From NCBI RefSeq assembly GCF_014837235.1, contig NZ_JACYFT010000001.1, positions 1,377,688 to 1,441,687 on the forward strand: a stretch of DNA of 64,000 nt, written 5' to 3'. This DNA is from Limnohabitans radicicola (GTDB lineage: Bacteria; Pseudomonadota; Gammaproteobacteria; Burkholderiales; Burkholderiaceae_C). Numbering within the stretch: the stretch's first letter is position 1; each line of letters begins with the position of its first letter. Position numbers and translations under genes: made by a program. The notes below the pieces were generated by a model. It saw only the letters and a program-made list of their open reading frames with translations. It did no database searches and was not told where the DNA came from. Shown here in pieces: positions 1-9,856 of the stretch.

Positions 1-2019
1 GGCAAGCCGGTCATGGAGGGCAAGGGCGTGCTGTTCAAGAAGTTCTCGGGCATCGATGTGTTCGACATCGAGATCAACGAGAAGGACCCGGACAAGCTGG
101 TGGAGATCATCGCTTCGCTGGAACCCACTTTTGGCGGTATCAACCTCGAGGACATCAAGGCACCCGACTGCTTCTACGTCGAGCGCAAGTTGCGCGAGCG
201 CATGAAGATCCCGGTCTTCCACGACGACCAGCACGGCACCGCCATCGTGGTGGGCGCCGCCATCTTGAACGGCCTCAAGGTCGTGGGCAAGGACCCCAAG
301 AAGATCAAGCTGGTCACTTCGGGTGCGGGCGCTGCGGCGCTGGCGTGTTTGGGCCTCTTGGTCAAGCTGGGCATTCCGCGTGAAAACATCTGGGTGACCG
401 ACTTGGCGGGTGTGGTCTACGAAGGCCGCACCGAGCTGATGGACGAAGACAAGATCCAGTTCGTGCAGAAAACCGACCAGCGCACACTGGCCGAAGTGAT
501 CGACGGTGCGGATGTGTTCCTGGGCTTGTCGGCGGGCGGCGTGCTCAAGCAGGACATGGTCAAGAAGATGGCGGCCAAGCCGCTGATTTTTGCGCTGGCC
601 AACCCCAACCCCGAAATCGACCCGGCCGATGTCAAGGCTGTGCGTGACGACGCCATCATGGCCACCGGGCGCACCGATTACCCCAACCAGGTCAACAACG
701 TCCTGTGCTTTCCCTACATTTTCCGGGGCGCGCTCGACAGTGGCGCGACCACCATCACGCTGGAGATGGAAATCGCTGCCGTGCACGCCATCGCCGAGCT
801 GGCGCAAGCCGAGCAAAGTGAGGTGGTGGCTGCGGCCTATGCGGGCGAGCCCCTGGCCTTTGGCCCGGAGTACCTGATTCCCAAACCGTTCGATCCACGG
901 CTGATGATGAAGATCGCCCCGGCCGTGGCCCAGGCAGCCGTCGACAGCGGTGTGGCTTCGCGTCCGATCAAGGACATGAACGCCTACCGCGACCAGCTGC
1001 AAAGCTTTGTCTACGCCTCGGGCACGACGATGAAGCCCATCTTCACGGCCGCCAAACGGGCGCTCAAAAAGCGTGTGGCCTACAGCGAGGGCGAAGAAGA
1101 GCGCGTGCTGCGCGCGGCGCAGATCGTGGTCGATGAAGGCATTGCCCGCCCCACCCTGATCGGTCGACCTGCGGTGATCGCCGAGCGCATCGAGAAGTTC
1201 GGTTTGCGCCTGCGCGAGGAGCTGGACTACGAAGTCGTCAATGTCGAACTTGACCATCGCTACCGCGACTATTGGCAGACCTACCACCGCATGACCGAGC
1301 GCAAAGGCGTGACCGAGTCGATTGCCAAGATCGAGATGCGTCGCCGCCTGTCGCTGATCGGTGCGATGCTGGTGCACAAGGGGGATGCCGACGGTTTGAT
1401 CTGCGGCACCTGGGGCCACAACACCATGCACCTGACTTACATTGACCAGGTCATTGGCAAACGGCCCGGCGTGACCACATTTGCGGCCATGAACGGTTTG
1501 ATGCTGCCTGGTCGCCAGGTGTTCATCGTGGACACCCACGTCAACTACGACCCCAGCGCTGAGCAGCTCGCCGAGATCACGGTCATGGCCGCCGATGAAA
1601 TGCGACGCTTTGGTATCAAGCCCAAGGCGGCCTTGCTCTCACACTCCAATTTCGGCACCTCCGACCAGCCCAGCGCCGTCAAAATGCGAAAAGTGCTGGA
1701 ACTGTTGCGGCAGAGCGCACCGTCACTCGAAGTGGATGGTGAAATGCACGGTGATGTGGCGCTCGATGCCGCGGCTCGCCAGTCCATCATGCCCCACAGC
1801 ACCCTGGCAGGCGATGCCAATTTGCTGGTCATGCCCAACATCGACGCGGCCAACATCGCCTACAACCTGCTCAAGACCGCGGCGGGTGGCAACATCGCGG
1901 TGGGCCCGGTCCTCTTGGGGGCAGCCAAGCCGGTCCACATCCTGACGCCGAGCACCACCGTTCGCCGAATTGTGAACATGACGGCATTGACGGTTGCGGA
2001 CGCCAACGCGCATCGCTGA
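1..2019 (+). CDS. maeB: NADP-dependent malic enzyme, MaeB type (5' end missing)
   Basis: Oxidative decarboxylation of malate to pyruvate with NADP in the cytoplasm. The frame is open from base 1, so the N-terminus lies outside the window and 672 residues are visible. The first ~330 carry the malic-enzyme domains, including the HDDQHGTA substrate motif and a GAGAAAL nucleotide-binding loop. The remaining ~330 form a phosphotransacetylase-like domain, the two-part design of MaeB. That C-terminal domain is usually regulatory (acetyl-CoA sensing in E. coli) rather than an active transferase; this is family knowledge. A strong terminator follows, so the gene ends its transcription unit. Confidence 0.95.
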   Translation, partial: GKPVMEGKGVLFKKFSGIDVFDIEINEKDPDKLVEIIASLEPTFGGINLEDIKAPDCFYVERKLRERMKIPVFHDDQHGTAIVVGAAILNGLKVVGKDPKKIKLVTSGAGAAALACLGLLVKLGIPRENIWVTDLAGVVYEGRTELMDEDKIQFVQKTDQRTLAEVIDGADVFLGLSAGGVLKQDMVKKMAAKPLIFALANPNPEIDPADVKAVRDDAIMATGRTDYPNQVNNVLCFPYIFRGALDSGATTITLEMEIAAVHAIAELAQAEQSEVVAAAYAGEPLAFGPEYLIPKPFDPRLMMKIAPAVAQAAVDSGVASRPIKDMNAYRDQLQSFVYASGTTMKPIFTAAKRALKKRVAYSEGEEERVLRAAQIVVDEGIARPTLIGRPAVIAERIEKFGLRLREELDYEVVNVELDHRYRDYWQTYHRMTERKGVTESIAKIEMRRRLSLIGAMLVHKGDADGLICGTWGHNTMHLTYIDQVIGKRPGVTTFAAMNGLMLPGRQVFIVDTHVNYDPSAEQLAEITVMAADEMRRFGIKPKAALLSHSNFGTSDQPSAVKMRKVLELLRQSAPSLEVDGEMHGDVALDAAARQSIMPHSTLAGDANLLVMPNIDAANIAYNLLKTAAGGNIAVGPVLLGAAKPVHILTPSTTVRRIVNMTALTVADANAHR

Positions 2020-2055
2020 GCGCTCACCGCGTACAGCGAGCGCTAACTTTTGAAT

Positions 2056-2086
2056 GGCAAACCCTTTCTGGGTTTGCCTGATTTTT
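2056..2086 (+). terminator. Rho-independent terminator after maeB
   Basis: A 9-bp perfect stem GGCAAACCC/GGGTTTGCC with a 5-base loop is followed by TGATTTTT. It lies 37 bases after the maeB stop and separates it from the ribonuclease gene. Confidence 0.85.
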
Positions 2087-2175
2087 GGGCAGGCTATTGC
2101 TTTTTTCCGTGGTTTACCCCACACTAACGCCTTCGAGTGTTCGGGTTAACCCGGTGCTCTTGAAAGGTGTTTTTC

Positions 2176-2589
2176 ATGCCGGTAGAGCATAAAACTGCGA
2201 CTTTCAAACGCTGGATACCAGTTTTTGCAGGTTTAGCATGGTCTTTTTGCACTTTTTTGGTGCATTCAAATCCTGCTTCAGAAGTGCAGCCTCTGCCCGG
2301 TATGTCGGTGACCGATCTGCCGCGCGAAGGCCAGACAACCTACCAACTCATCCGCAAGGGTGGTCCTTTTCCATACGAAAAGGACGGGGTGGTGTTTGGC
2401 AACCGCGAGCGGATTTTGCCTCGGCAAGCCCGTGGTTACTACCGAGAGTACACCGTCAAGACCCCCGGATCGCGGGATCGCGGCGCCCGACGCATCGTGT
2501 GTGGTGGAGAAGTTCCGGTCCAGCCGGTGGCTTGCTACTACACCGCCGACCATTACGCGAGTTTTCGCGTGATTGTCGATAAGAACTGA
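2176..2589 (+). CDS. Secreted guanyl-specific ribonuclease (RNase Sa/N1 family)
   Basis: A 137-residue protein with an N-terminal hydrophobic signal segment (about residues 14-30) and a microbial ribonuclease domain. Family landmarks are GGPFPY, NRE, GYYREYTV and ADHYASF. The residues matching the RNase Sa catalytic set are all present: Glu91, Arg102, Arg106 and His126. Expected activity is endonucleolytic cleavage of RNA after guanosine, outside the cytoplasm. I chose the ATG at 2176 because AAAGG sits 8 bases upstream; a GTG nine bases earlier is less likely. A barstar-type inhibitor follows after 28 bases, which protects the producer from any enzyme left in the cytoplasm. It could serve in nutrient scavenging or in competition. 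Confidence 0.9.
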   Translation: MPVEHKTATFKRWIPVFAGLAWSFCTFLVHSNPASEVQPLPGMSVTDLPREGQTTYQLIRKGGPFPYEKDGVVFGNRERILPRQARGYYREYTVKTPGSRDRGARRIVCGGEVPVQPVACYYTADHYASFRVIVDKN

Positions 2590-2617
2590 TTTGTATTGGA
2601 CTTGAGGAATCACGGAC

Positions 2618-3043
2618 ATGGAAACGCTGCTGCGTACGGACCAGGAGGTGCCTTTGAAAGGCGTCCGGTCCAACATCGTGCAGTCGATTCGCGCCTACCG
2701 CGTGAGCGATTTGCAAGAGGCGGCCCAACAATTGGGTCACCATTTTTTGTATGCCAATTTGGCCGAGGCCCAGAGCAAGCAGGACGTGCTGGACATGATC
2801 GGTGGCCAGTTCACGCTGCCCACGCATTTCGGCAAGAACTTCGACGCTCTGTACGACTGCATGACCGATCCGTTGCACAAGTCGGGTCCTCAGCCCGGCT
2901 TCATCGTGGTGCTCGAACAGATTCCGGCCAATGTGAAATTTGACAAGGAAGCACGCGAGCAACTGCTCGACATCTTCCGCGACACCGCAGATTACTGGGG
3001 GGACCGAAAGATACCCTTCCGGTGTTTCTATTCTTTTCTGTAG
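2618..3043 (+). CDS. Barstar-family ribonuclease inhibitor
   Basis: A 141-residue cytoplasmic protein with no signal sequence. Residues from about 35 onward match the barstar fold, including the segment FGKNFDALYDCMTD, where the conserved Asn-Phe-Asp-Ala-Leu-x-Asp sits in the RNase-binding helix. It starts 28 bases after the secreted ribonuclease gene on the same strand, so the two form an enzyme/antidote pair. The N-terminal ~30 residues extend beyond classical 90-residue barstar, as is common in proteobacterial homologues. The downstream 200 bases hold no convincing gene and end in a terminator. Confidence 0.9.
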   Translation: METLLRTDQEVPLKGVRSNIVQSIRAYRVSDLQEAAQQLGHHFLYANLAEAQSKQDVLDMIGGQFTLPTHFGKNFDALYDCMTDPLHKSGPQPGFIVVLEQIPANVKFDKEAREQLLDIFRDTADYWGDRKIPFRCFYSFL

Positions 3044-3249
3044 CCCGTTCTGCGCAAAATAGCCAAGCAGGACGGGCGGTTGAGGCTGAAAGCGGTGAAG
3101 CGGCTGAGCTGGTGGAGGAAGGCGAAAAAATGCCAACCGACAAGCTGGTTGACGTGTCTCCGTTGGCGCTGCGCATGAGCAGCCCTTTCAATGCAGGTTA
3201 CTGGCTCGCTGCCGCGTAATCTCCCCATTCGGACCTTCGGGTCCGGCAC

Positions 3250-3280
3250 AAAAAAGCCCGTCCATGTGACGGGCTTTTTT
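3250..3280. terminator. Bidirectional terminator between barstar and rsmA
   Basis: AAAAAAGCCCGTC and GACGGGCTTTTTT flank a 5-base loop. The A run and T run let it act in both directions, ending rightward transcription from the barstar gene and leftward transcription of the lptD-surA-rsmA operon. Confidence 0.9.
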
Positions 3281-3298
3281 GTGGGCGCTGGCTTGTCC

Positions 3299-4069
3299 TC
3301 AGAGTGCCTGCACCAGTGCCACGTATTCTTCGACAGGCACTTCTTCGGCCCGGCGCTGCAGATCGAAAGTGCCACTGAACCCTTTTTCGTCGAGCCATTT
3401 GCCCAAAGTGTTGCGCAAGATTTTGCGGCGCTGGCTGAACGCCACTTGCACCAGTGTTTCGAGTGTTTTGACGTTCACTTGCGGCGGTGTGGCCAGGGGC
3501 ACCATGCGCACCACGGCGCTGTCGACCCGGGGCGGTGGGTCAAAGCTCTCGGGGGGCACGAACAGCACATTGTCCATGGCGTAGCGCCACTGCAGCATGA
3601 CCGACAGACGTCCGTAGTCCGAGGTGGCGGGCCGCGCCACCATGCGGTCGATCACTTCCTTTTGCAGCATGAAGTGCTGATCTTCGATGACCGCCACATG
3701 CTCCAGCAAGTGAAACAGGATGGGGCTGGAGATGTTGTAGGGCAAGTTGCCCACCACGCGGATTTTGGTGGCACTGTGGCCCGTGAGCATTTGCTGCGAC
3801 AGGGCCGTGAAATCGACCTTGAGCACGTCCGATTCGACCACCGTCAAATGCGGGTGCAGGCGCAGGCGCACCGCCAGGTCACGGTCCAGTTCGACCACGG
3901 TGAGGTGGCCGACGCGTTCCACCAGCGGCTGGGTGAGCGCCGCCAGACCCGGGCCGATCTCAACCATGGGCTGGCCGGGCTCGGGGTGGATCTCGTCGAC
4001 GATGGCATCGATGATGCCGCCGTCAGACAAAAAGTGCTGACCGAAGCGCTTGCGTGGAATGTGTTTCAT
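3299..4069 (-). CDS. rsmA: 16S rRNA (adenine1518/1519-N6) dimethyltransferase
   Basis: A 256-residue KsgA/RsmA methyltransferase that dimethylates two adjacent adenines near the 3' end of 16S rRNA late in small-subunit assembly. Visible motifs are FGQHFL (9-14), the SAM-binding EIGPG (37-41) and the catalytic NLPY (108-111). Its ATG overlaps the surA stop in an ATGA tetranucleotide, showing translational coupling within the lptD-surA-rsmA operon. In many proteobacteria pdxA lies between surA and rsmA; it is absent here. Confidence 0.97.
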   Translation of the reverse strand: MKHIPRKRFGQHFLSDGGIIDAIVDEIHPEPGQPMVEIGPGLAALTQPLVERVGHLTVVELDRDLAVRLRLHPHLTVVESDVLKVDFTALSQQMLTGHSATKIRVVGNLPYNISSPILFHLLEHVAVIEDQHFMLQKEVIDRMVARPATSDYGRLSVMLQWRYAMDNVLFVPPESFDPPPRVDSAVVRMVPLATPPQVNVKTLETLVQVAFSQRRKILRNTLGKWLDEKGFSGTFDLQRRAEEVPVEEYVALVQAL

Positions 4070-5430
4070 CGCGCAGGGGCTGTGTTCAGCAGCGGCGGCT
4101 CGCGCATCTCGACGTAGGCACGGCCACGCGTTTCGTCGACCCAGCGTGTGTAGGTTTCTTCGAGTTTTTTCTCACGCAAGGCACCGCGGGCCATTTCGCG
4201 CTGCTCGCGCTCGCTCAGGGCCATGTTGCGCCGTTCCATGACCTCAATGATGTGCACACCAAAACGCGAGACCAGTGGTTCACTGAGCTGGCCAGGACCG
4301 AGGCGGTTCATGACCTCTTCGAACTCGGGCACGAACATGCCGGGTGCGGCCCAACCCAGATCACCGCCCTGGCTGGCGCTGCCGTCCTGCGAGATGTCCT
4401 GCGCAGCGCGTGCAAAAGAAATGCGCCCTGCCAGGATCTGCTTGCGCACATCGGACAGTTTGGCCATGGCCTGGTCACGGTTCATGCTGGGACTGGCGCG
4501 CAGCAAAATGTGGCGTGCGCGTGTCTGTGTCACCGTCAGACCCGCAGGCGGAGGCTCGCGGCGCTCCAGCAATTTGAGGATGTGAAACCCCGCACCGGAT
4601 CGGATGGGACCGGTGATCTCGTTGGGGCGCAATTTTTCTGTGGCCTGGACAAACAGCTCGGGGTAACGGTCTGTGCCGCGCAAACCCATCTCACCGCCTT
4701 TGGCGCCTTTGTCAAAAGCTTCCGAGAAAGATTTGGCCAGATCGGCAAAGGCCTCTCCACGTCGGGCACGCGCCGCCACATCCTGGGCCCGTTGCTCCAG
4801 CGCCTTGAGCTGAGACTCCGAACTGTTCTCGGGCACGGCAATCAGGATCATGGCGAGGTTGATTTCTGCTTCGCCTGCTGCACGTGGCCCGCTGGACTTC
4901 TCCAGCAAGAACTGGTCAATCTCCTGCTCGGACACTTTCACCCGGGACTCGACCTCGCGCTCTCGCACCTTGGTCAAAGTCAATTGGGTGCGCAACTGCT
5001 CGCGGAACTGGCTGGCGGACAAACCCTCCTGGCCTACGCGCTTGCGCAGCTCGTCGCGGGTGATCTGGTTGCTGCTGGCCACATTCATTTCTGCTTGGTC
5101 CACCGCATCGTCTTCGACCTTGATGCCGTTTTCACGGGCCAGCTGCAGCTGGGCTTTTTCATTGATCAATTGGTCCAGCGCCAAGCGGTTGAGCTCTTCG
5201 TCGCTCGGGCGTTCACCACCCCGGGCTGCGGCTTCGCGGGCCAGGCGCAGGCGCATGGTTTGCACCTCGTTGTTGGTGATCGGTTCGGAGTTGACCACCG
5301 CGACGATGAAGTCCGCTTGCTGAATCGCCTTGGGCGCTTGCGCCGCCGCCGGGGCAACGCCGCTCAGGGCGGGAAGGCCGATGGCACAAGTCAGCAAAAC
5401 AGAGCGGGTGCTGAGGCGCAATTTATTCAT
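4066..5430 (-). CDS. surA: Periplasmic chaperone/peptidyl-prolyl isomerase SurA
   Basis: A 454-residue periplasmic chaperone for outer-membrane proteins, including LptD. The N-terminal signal peptide (about residues 1-30) ends at an AAAQA-like site. It is followed by a SurA N-domain beginning around DFIVAVVN and two parvulin domains, the second with the ARHILLR and GGDLGW landmarks. The start at 5430 gives a proper signal peptide and an 8-base overlap with the lptD stop; longer upstream reading is ruled out because it buries the signal sequence. It is coupled downstream to rsmA by a 4-base overlap. Confidence 0.96.
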   Translation of the reverse strand: MNKLRLSTRSVLLTCAIGLPALSGVAPAAAQAPKAIQQADFIVAVVNSEPITNNEVQTMRLRLAREAAARGGERPSDEELNRLALDQLINEKAQLQLARENGIKVEDDAVDQAEMNVASSNQITRDELRKRVGQEGLSASQFREQLRTQLTLTKVREREVESRVKVSEQEIDQFLLEKSSGPRAAGEAEINLAMILIAVPENSSESQLKALEQRAQDVAARARRGEAFADLAKSFSEAFDKGAKGGEMGLRGTDRYPELFVQATEKLRPNEITGPIRSGAGFHILKLLERREPPPAGLTVTQTRARHILLRASPSMNRDQAMAKLSDVRKQILAGRISFARAAQDISQDGSASQGGDLGWAAPGMFVPEFEEVMNRLGPGQLSEPLVSRFGVHIIEVMERRNMALSEREQREMARGALREKKLEETYTRWVDETRGRAYVEMREPPLLNTAPAR

Positions 5431-7855
5431 ATTGGAGGAATCGACTGGTTGTGGCCTTGTCGTCACGCAGGTACTGGTAACGCTGGATGTTGTTCTTGAG
5501 GGACTGCAGCGGGCTGGAGCCCACACGGGCCAGGCCCACGAATTCGAGCTGGAAGAGCAGGCGCGCAGAGGACGTGGTCACGGTGCTTTGCAGACGCTCC
5601 AGCACCACCCGGCCCAGCCAGCAGCCCGCATCGTATTCGAAACCGATCAGGGTGTCGACGAGCTTGTGGTCGGTCACGCTGAAGTTCATGCGGCCCACCG
5701 TGTACCAGCGATCAGCCCCCAGGCCCTGACCACCTTTGACGACGCCGGAGTCATCGGGTTTGTCGCCCCAGGTGAAGCTGCTCAGGGGCCACTGCCAGCC
5801 CACATCCACCATCTCGCTGGCCGTGGTGCCCGTGCTCACATTGCGGTTGACGCGGTAAGCCAGGTTGAGCAGACGGTAAGGGCCCGGGTTATAGCGGGTC
5901 TGCAGCGTGGTGCGGCTGACGGTGCTGGTTTGCGGGTTCAGCTGCACCAGCGAGTCCACGCTCCAGCGGTCGTCCCAGCGCATGCCCGCGCCCAGCAGCA
6001 GATCGCTGAAACCCGATTTGTCGGCGGTCTGGCCGGGCAGCGTGACCTGCTGGTCGGCAAAGCGGATGCGCTGGGCCACGCCCAAGCGCAGCAGCTCGGC
6101 CCCGTTGCCTGCATCAAAAAAGCGGCTGTTCACGCCCAGAGTGAGGGCGTTGTTGTCCACCAGCCTGTCCTGACCCACATAGGGGTTCTCGCTGTAGATG
6201 GTGGACAGGTTGAAGTCGGTGATGCCCGTGTCGTAGACCGGCAGCATGTCCTGCTTGCGGTAGGGCGTTCGGGCATAGAAGGCGCGGGGCTCCAGCGTTT
6301 GCACCAGACTGCGACCGAACCAGGCGGTCTCCCGCTCAAAGGTCAGGCCCGAGTCCAGGCTGAAGGTGGGCAGCACCCGGTTGGCGACCGCGGTGCCATC
6401 GCTCAGCGGGCGGTCCATCTGGTAGCGCGTGCCGTGCAACTGCATCTTGGGTGTGAAGAACCCCCACGGGCGCACCCACGGGTGGCTGACCTGGCCCAGC
6501 ACATAGCTGCGCTCGCCGTTCATAGGCAAGGCGCTGCTGTTCGGGATGCGCGAGTAATCAGCCTCAAAGCGGGTGGTGTCGCCAGTGATCGACCAGTCCA
6601 GGCCACTGGGATTCCACTCGTTGTAACGCAGGGTCAGCTGCGGTGCCCGGTCGTAGGGCGGCGTGATGGGGGAGCTGACATCCTGCAGCGCTTGCCAGCG
6701 CTGCACCTGCGCGGTCATCGAGAAATTGCCGCGCCCCCAGGACACCGAACCCGTGGATGGCAGCAAGCGCTGGGTCAGAGCCATGGTCGCACCCGTGCCG
6801 GTTCGCGGAAAGTCGCGCCAGTAGTTGTCGTCGCTGACCCGGTTGAGCGTCAAACCCAGCCCGATGCGACCAACAGAGTCCAGCCCGGTGTCATAACTGC
6901 CGTTGTGCAGCGTTGACAAGCCCCAGCGCGATTGCTGGCGCAGGCTGTCGGAGGGCATGTAATTGAACCGGGCTTGACCGTTGTAATTGTTTTCCAGGTA
7001 ACGGAAATCGGTCTCGAGCGCAGCGCCCCGCTTGGTCATCACCCGAGGCGTGAAGGTGGCATCGCGGTTCGGGGCGATGTTCCAGTAATACGGTTGCATC
7101 ACATCGATGCCGTTGAGCGTGTCGATGCCATACAGGGGGGCCAGAAAACCCGATTTGCGCTCATCGGTCAGGGCAAAGCTGGCCGCAGGCAGGGTGGGCG
7201 TGCTCATGCCCATGAATTCGAGCTGAACCCCTTCGGCGCGGCCTGTCGACTCTTCGTTGTCCGTGCTCAAAGACGTGGCCTTGAGCAGCCACTCGGGCAG
7301 CCAATCGGGGCCGGGCTGGCGGCGGCAGGTGGTGTAGCGGGTCTGGTGGGCCACCATGCGGTTGCTGTCCAGAAAGTCGATGCGCTCCGCGGTACCGTAG
7401 CCCTGGCTCTGGATCAGCTCAAAACGGGGCTTGTCCATCGCACCGGTGAAGCTGTCGACCTGCAGTGTCAGCCGGGGGCCTTCAAAAATGTTGCCAATCC
7501 GGTTGATGCGCACCTGCCCTGTCGCGTTGACGATGTCCTGCGTCTGGTCGTAGTCGATCCGATCGGCCTTGATGTTCATGCCAGGCTTGCGGATTTCGGC
7601 CTTGCCCTGCAGTACCAGGTCCATGTCGGGCCGTGTCACCATGCTGTCGGCCGTTGAATAGACGGTGCTCTGGGTGCTTTCCTTGGGTGACAGGTTTTCT
7701 TCGAGCTTGGGGCTGGTGCGGAGCTTCACGCCTGTGCCTTGCCCCCAGGCCGATCCCGCAGGCCAGGCGGCCAGGCCCACGACCAGCGCCACCGCCCAAG
7801 CGGCGGTGGTCCGCAGAGCGACCGGGGTCAGCGAAGAGATGGAATGGCGGTGCAC
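5423..7855 (-). CDS. lptD: LPS-assembly outer membrane protein LptD
   Basis: An 810-residue outer-membrane beta-barrel that, with LptE, inserts lipopolysaccharide into the outer leaflet. A signal peptide is followed by an OstA/LptA-like periplasmic domain (roughly 60-200) and a long C-terminal barrel rich in alternating aromatic strands, ending near the C-terminus with LERLQSTVTTSSARLLFQLE. The only reasonable start is the GTG at 7855, since no ATG precedes the signal peptide. It is the first gene of the lptD-surA-rsmA operon and diverges from amgK over about 80 bases, as in pseudomonads. Confidence 0.95.
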   Translation of the reverse strand: MHRHSISSLTPVALRTTAAWAVALVVGLAAWPAGSAWGQGTGVKLRTSPKLEENLSPKESTQSTVYSTADSMVTRPDMDLVLQGKAEIRKPGMNIKADRIDYDQTQDIVNATGQVRINRIGNIFEGPRLTLQVDSFTGAMDKPRFELIQSQGYGTAERIDFLDSNRMVAHQTRYTTCRRQPGPDWLPEWLLKATSLSTDNEESTGRAEGVQLEFMGMSTPTLPAASFALTDERKSGFLAPLYGIDTLNGIDVMQPYYWNIAPNRDATFTPRVMTKRGAALETDFRYLENNYNGQARFNYMPSDSLRQQSRWGLSTLHNGSYDTGLDSVGRIGLGLTLNRVSDDNYWRDFPRTGTGATMALTQRLLPSTGSVSWGRGNFSMTAQVQRWQALQDVSSPITPPYDRAPQLTLRYNEWNPSGLDWSITGDTTRFEADYSRIPNSSALPMNGERSYVLGQVSHPWVRPWGFFTPKMQLHGTRYQMDRPLSDGTAVANRVLPTFSLDSGLTFERETAWFGRSLVQTLEPRAFYARTPYRKQDMLPVYDTGITDFNLSTIYSENPYVGQDRLVDNNALTLGVNSRFFDAGNGAELLRLGVAQRIRFADQQVTLPGQTADKSGFSDLLLGAGMRWDDRWSVDSLVQLNPQTSTVSRTTLQTRYNPGPYRLLNLAYRVNRNVSTGTTASEMVDVGWQWPLSSFTWGDKPDDSGVVKGGQGLGADRWYTVGRMNFSVTDHKLVDTLIGFEYDAGCWLGRVVLERLQSTVTTSSARLLFQLEFVGLARVGSSPLQSLKNNIQRYQYLRDDKATTSRFLQYE

Positions 7856-7933
7856 GTCAGGGGAGAAACAAGGGCGGTGAGACCCGTACCCGCCACCAGC
7901 GGCCAGTACAGGCTTTGTAGAATGGGATTATCC

Positions 7934-9031
7934 ATGAGCCCAACCTCCAGCCCTACTTCCACCGTGGTTTGGACCGACCCGGTCCGCCAAAGCCTTTTTG
8001 ATGCCTGGCTGCGCCAGGTGGCCAGCACGCACCAGCTGCAGCCAGGCAGCGTGCGCATCGCCTCGGCCGATGCCAGTTTTCGCCGTTACCTGCGTGTCGA
8101 CACGCTCGGTGGCGACAGCCGCATCATCATGGATGCCCCGCCCGACAAAGAGAACTCGGAGCCCTTTGTCCGCATTGCCGCCTTGATGAAAGACGCGGGC
8201 CTGAACGCCCCTGTGGTGCTGGACTGGCACGAAGCCCATGGCTTCATGCTGCTCAGTGACTTGGGCGACGCCACCATGATGTCGGCCATCCAGCCCGAAG
8301 TGCCTCAGGCCAACCATGGTCTGTACATGCAGGCGGTCGACACCTTGGTGCAGTGGCAACTGGCTTCACGCCCCGGCGTGCTGCCGCCCTACGACACCGC
8401 GCTGCTCAACCGCGAGCTGAGCCTGTTTCCCGACTGGTATTTGGGCCAGCACAAAAAAGTGCAGCTGCAAGGCAAAGACCAAGAGACGCTGGCGCAGGCA
8501 TTTGCCTTGATCGTGCAGCGCAACCTGGCCGCGCCCAGCGTGTATGTGCACCGCGACTTCATGCCGCGCAACCTGATGATGCCCCGCGGCTCAGGTCCTC
8601 AAAGCGAACAACTCGGCGTGCTCGACTTCCAGGATGCGGTCTACGGCCCCATCACCTACGACATTGCCAGCCTCATGCGCGACGCCTTTCTTACCTGGGA
8701 AGAAGACTTCGTGCTCGACATCACCATCCGCTATTGGGAAAAAGCCCGCAAGGCCGGGCTGATGGACTTTGAAGACTGGCACAGCGACTTTGGCGCGTTC
8801 TACCGCGCCGTCGAGTGGATGGGTCTGCAGCGCCACCTCAAGGTTGCGGGCATTTTTGCGCGCCTGACCTTGCGCGACGGCAAGCCCAAATACCTGGCCG
8901 ATGCGCCGCGCTTCATCCAGTACATCCGCAAGGCCTGCGACCGCTACCGTGAACTCGGCCCCCTGCTCAAGGTGATCGACGAGATCGAAGGCACGACCCC
9001 GCAGGTCGGCTTTGCCTACGGCCGCATGTAA
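7934..9031 (+). CDS. amgK: N-acetylmuramate/N-acetylglucosamine kinase, AmgK type
   Basis: A 365-residue aminoglycoside-phosphotransferase-fold kinase. AmgK phosphorylates the anomeric position of MurNAc and GlcNAc for peptidoglycan recycling. The catalytic loop VHRDFMPRNL has His206 and Asp208, and the metal-binding LDFQDA follows about 25 residues later. A position divergent from lptD is the classical amgK location. I prefer ATG 7934, which has GGGA 6 bases upstream; ATG 7922 in the same frame is possible. Unlike the pseudomonad arrangement, the partner nucleotidyltransferase murU does not follow; rsmE does. Function is inferred from family and position. Confidence 0.85.
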   Translation: MSPTSSPTSTVVWTDPVRQSLFDAWLRQVASTHQLQPGSVRIASADASFRRYLRVDTLGGDSRIIMDAPPDKENSEPFVRIAALMKDAGLNAPVVLDWHEAHGFMLLSDLGDATMMSAIQPEVPQANHGLYMQAVDTLVQWQLASRPGVLPPYDTALLNRELSLFPDWYLGQHKKVQLQGKDQETLAQAFALIVQRNLAAPSVYVHRDFMPRNLMMPRGSGPQSEQLGVLDFQDAVYGPITYDIASLMRDAFLTWEEDFVLDITIRYWEKARKAGLMDFEDWHSDFGAFYRAVEWMGLQRHLKVAGIFARLTLRDGKPKYLADAPRFIQYIRKACDRYRELGPLLKVIDEIEGTTPQVGFAYGRM

Positions 9032-9038
9032 GTCATTC

Positions 9039-9752
9039 ATGCCGCGTTTTTACTGCCCTGCCCCCCTGCAAACCGGTTTGGCGCTCAGTCTGCCCGCTGG
9101 CGCTGCGCGTCATGTGCAGGTGCTGCGCCTGCAGCCGGGCGATGTGATCACCTTGTTCAATGGTGAAGGTGGTGAGTTTGATGCCACCGTCACCCGCATG
9201 GGCCGCAGCGATGTGGACGTGGAAGTCGGCGAACACCGCCCGCTGGAGCGCGAAGCCGCCCGCGCCGTGCACTTGTTGGCGGGCATCACCGCCAACGAGC
9301 GCATGGACTGGCTGGTCGAAAAAGCCACCGAGCTGGGCGTGGCCAGCATCACGCCGCTCATGGCCGAGCGCAGCGTGCTCAAGCTCAAGGGCGAGCGGGC
9401 CGACAAAAAGCTGGCCCATTGGCAAGGCGTGGCCGTGGCGGCTGCCGAGCAGTGCGGTCGCAACCGCGTGCCCACCATTCACCCCGCGGTCAACCTCAAA
9501 GAGTGGCTGGCGCAGCCCAAGGGCGATGGGCAGCGCTGGGTCCTGTCGCTGGCGCAGGGCACACAGCCCTTGGCGGTGGTCAACACCAGTGTCCAGCCCG
9601 TGGTCGTGCTCAGCGGCCCCGAAGGTGGCCTGGCACCTGCCGAGGAAGCCGCAGCGTTGGCCGCAGGCTTTCAGCCCGTCACCCTGGGGCCACGCGTGCT
9701 GAGGGCCGAAACAGCGCCCTTGGCTTTGCTGTCGGCCTTGACCGTGCTCTGA
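9039..9752 (+). CDS. rsmE: 16S rRNA (uracil1498-N3)-methyltransferase
   Basis: A 237-residue SPOUT-class methyltransferase that methylates U1498 in 16S rRNA. Recognisable parts are the N-terminal MPRFYCP and HVQVLRLQPGD (PUA-like), the central KATELGV motif, and the C-terminal knot with LSGPEGGL and LGPRVLRAETA. It starts 7 bases after amgK and is probably co-transcribed with it. The start was chosen at MPRFY because homologues begin this way; in-frame codons upstream overlap amgK. Confidence 0.96.
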   Translation: MPRFYCPAPLQTGLALSLPAGAARHVQVLRLQPGDVITLFNGEGGEFDATVTRMGRSDVDVEVGEHRPLEREAARAVHLLAGITANERMDWLVEKATELGVASITPLMAERSVLKLKGERADKKLAHWQGVAVAAAEQCGRNRVPTIHPAVNLKEWLAQPKGDGQRWVLSLAQGTQPLAVVNTSVQPVVVLSGPEGGLAPAEEAAALAAGFQPVTLGPRVLRAETAPLALLSALTVL

Positions 9753-9856
9753 GCTGAGCCTGTCGCCAAGGCGCTCGCGGTGCGGGTTTTTGCGCGTTTG
9801 CACGCGCACCTTGAGCGCATACGATGCACCATCTCCCAGATGGATACATGCACCTC

